A DNA stretch of 6,244 bases. Source: Pseudomonadota bacterium (GTDB lineage: Bacteria > Pseudomonadota > Gammaproteobacteria > Pseudomonadales > Azotimanducaceae). Below are positions 4,660-6,244 of the stretch, in pieces. The notes beneath the pieces were generated by a model. That model was not told where the DNA came from and did not search any database. It worked only from the letters and a program-made list of their open reading frames with translations. Location of the stretch: the NCBI GenBank assembly GCA_027622495.1, contig JAQBYL010000262.1, positions 1 to 6,244 of the forward strand, in the 5' to 3' direction. The position numbers and the translations under genes are program-made. Within the stretch, counting starts at the first letter, position 1. Each line of letters starts with the position of its first letter.

Positions 4660-6244
4660 GCGAGCAGACCATCAGCGGCTGCGTGACCGTCCCGACGTTG
4701 TTTCTTGAGCGTGTGGCAACACATGCCGACAAAGTGGTGATCCGCGAAAAAGATTTTGGCATCTGGAATGAGTACACCTGGCAGGATTTTGGCGACTTTG
4801 CCGCCTGCGTAGGCATGGGGCTGAAAGCGCTCGGTTTGCACCGGCGTGATGTCTGTTCGATTGCTTCGGAAATAAACAAAGAGTGGATGTTTGCTGATCT
4901 CGGCATCGTGGGCGCAGGCGGTGTGACGAATGGTGTATACCCCACCGATGCGTCTAACCAGGTGGAGTATCTGATCAACGACAGTCAGACCCGCTTTTAC
5001 TTTGCCGAAGACGAAGAGCAACTCGACAAGGTGCTGGCAGTGCGGGAGCGCACACCGAGTCTTGAAAAGATCATCATCTTTGACATGGAGGGTTTACGTC
5101 ATTTTGATGATCCGCAATGCATGAGCTTCGAACATTTACTGGCTCTGGGCCGATCATACCGTGCAGCTAACCCGCAGGGGTGGGAACAGGAGTGCAGGCA
5201 GGCGCATCCTGAAGATCTGCTGACACTGACCTATACCTCCGGCACCACCGGCCCGCCCAAGGGGGCCATGATCAGTCACCGCAACATGATGTACATGATG
5301 CGCAACCTGCAGCAGTGTTATGGGATCACCCCGCAGGATGAGCAACTCGGTTTTCTGCCCCTTGCGCACGTCGCTGGCCGCATGTTCTACACCTTCGCCG
5401 TGCTCGAATCGGTATCGGTGGTGAATCTTGTTGAGGAGTTGGAAACCGCCACCCGCGATCAGCAGGAGATTGCGCCCAGCATACATTTTGCGGTTCCCAG
5501 GGTGTGGGAAAAACAGCATTCGCTGGTGGCCATCAAACTTAAAGAGAGCACCGCACTTGGACGTTTTGCTTACGATCAGGCGTTAGCCATCGGCGAGCGT
5601 TACGCCAACTATCGAAAGACTGGCAGCCGGGCACCCTGGTATTTGTGGCTTGCTTTCACGGCAGCGGATTTTCTGGTGTTCAAAAACATCCGCCTCATGC
5701 TCGGCATCGACAATGCGCGCTGGCTGTCGACAGCCGCCGCACCGATTGCGCCTGATCTGATCGAATGGTTCTGGGCGATCGGCAAACCCATGTATGAGGT
5801 GTATGGGCAGACCGAATGCGCAGGCCTGGCCACAGCCAACGTGGCGGGAGACTTCCGCATCGGCAGTGTCGGCAAACCCTGTGACGGCAGTGAGGTGGTG
5901 TTGTCTGAGGCAGGTGAAATTCTCATCAGAGGACCGGGCGTGATCCTCGGTTACTGGAACCAGCCGGAAAAAACCGCCGAAACGTTTCGCAATGGCTGGC
6001 TGCATACCGGCGATGTCGGTCGGATCGATGATGAAGGATTCGTTTACATCATCGACCGGATGAAGGACATCATCATCACCGCTGGTGGCAAAAACATTAC
6101 ACCCAGCGAGATCGAAAACCAGCTCAAGTTCTCACCCTACATTACCGATGCAGTGGTGGTGGGTGACAAGCGACCGTATCTGACCTGTCTCGTCATGATA
6201 GACCAGGAAAACGTCACCAAATTTGCTCAGGATCACGATGTACC
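4656..6244 (+). CDS. AMP-dependent acyl-CoA synthetase, long-chain type (3' end cut by the window)
   Basis: About 529 residues are visible and the frame runs off the right edge; long-chain-type members are usually 600-650 aa. The enzyme activates a carboxylic acid with ATP to an acyl-adenylate and then to acyl-CoA. Adenylation motifs in order are the P-loop YTSGTTGPPKG (residues 193-203), LPLAHVAGRM (234-243), the substrate/adenine loop STAAAPIAP (358-366), YGQTEC (383-388), GWLHTGD with D453, DRMKDIII (467-474) and AGGKNITP (476-483). The C-terminal lid with the catalytic Lys lies beyond the window. The inserted 'FKNIRLMLGIDNARW' segment before residue 358 is typical of long-chain or 'bubblegum' type synthetases rather than acetyl- or benzoyl-CoA ligases. 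The start is GTG at 4656, overlapping the livF stop as GTGA; TGA at 4608-4610 closes the frame upstream. It is the last visible gene of the transporter operon and implies CoA trapping of the imported acid. The exact chain or ring substrate is unknown. Confidence 0.93.
   Translation, partial: MSEQTISGCVTVPTLFLERVATHADKVVIREKDFGIWNEYTWQDFGDFAACVGMGLKALGLHRRDVCSIASEINKEWMFADLGIVGAGGVTNGVYPTDASNQVEYLINDSQTRFYFAEDEEQLDKVLAVRERTPSLEKIIIFDMEGLRHFDDPQCMSFEHLLALGRSYRAANPQGWEQECRQAHPEDLLTLTYTSGTTGPPKGAMISHRNMMYMMRNLQQCYGITPQDEQLGFLPLAHVAGRMFYTFAVLESVSVVNLVEELETATRDQQEIAPSIHFAVPRVWEKQHSLVAIKLKESTALGRFAYDQALAIGERYANYRKTGSRAPWYLWLAFTAADFLVFKNIRLMLGIDNARWLSTAAAPIAPDLIEWFWAIGKPMYEVYGQTECAGLATANVAGDFRIGSVGKPCDGSEVVLSEAGEILIRGPGVILGYWNQPEKTAETFRNGWLHTGDVGRIDDEGFVYIIDRMKDIIITAGGKNITPSEIENQLKFSPYITDAVVVGDKRPYLTCLVMIDQENVTKFAQDHDV

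Noticed and set aside
4222..5021. Several overlapping minus-strand frames of 139-146 codons
   Set aside because: They are antisense to livF and the ligase, have no recognisable domains and conflict with one another.
5154..6005. Minus-strand frames of 105-140 codons
   Set aside because: They are antisense to the ligase gene, whose adenylation motifs are all in one uninterrupted frame.
1..6244. CRISPR array, insertion sequence, tRNA/rRNA or phage-type genes
   Set aside because: No direct-repeat array, transposase-like frame, terminal inverted repeats or RNA gene was seen; nearly every base is accounted for by seven metabolic genes.

Overview
The window looks like a chromosomal piece of a Gram-negative proteobacterium, roughly mid-50s percent GC by eye. 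The gene set (a Liv-type ABC transporter fused into one operon with a long-chain-type acyl-CoA ligase, beside an SDR-fold enzyme and a flavoprotein-family enzyme) resembles catabolic loci of marine or soil gammaproteobacteria. That taxonomic guess is inference only. The window is almost fully coding; the only gaps are 42 bp (377-418) and about 79 bp (1103-1181).

Left part, minus strand (1-1102): two genes read leftward, probably as one operon. The first in transcription order (419-1102) belongs to the SDR fold but lacks the SDR glycine-rich cofactor motif and the catalytic Lys. It carries T-x4-Y-x-G and S-x12-Y-x3-R, the two fingerprints of halohydrin dehalogenases. It is followed by the start of an HpaB / 4-hydroxybutyryl-CoA dehydratase superfamily gene (376 down to the window edge, truncated).

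Right part, plus strand (1182-6244): five tightly packed genes, livH-livM-livG-livF and an AMP-dependent acyl-CoA synthetase, with junctions of +2, -4, +6 and -4 nt. They encode two permeases, two ATPases and a CoA ligase truncated by the window end. No periplasmic substrate-binding protein gene is inside the window. The ligase makes a carboxylic acid (fatty, aromatic or alicyclic) a likelier cargo than branched-chain amino acids.

The two transcription units diverge from a short AT-rich region (about 1103-1181) that must hold both promoters. The livH-type gene starts with GTG, has an in-frame stop ending 3 nt upstream of it, and shows no Shine-Dalgarno sequence, so leaderless translation is possible. 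A working hypothesis is that the transporter and ligase import and CoA-activate an acid, and that the divergent operon supplies an HHDH-like enzyme and an HpaB-family flavoprotein for the same or a related pathway. The HHDH-like gene is the most interesting item in the window.
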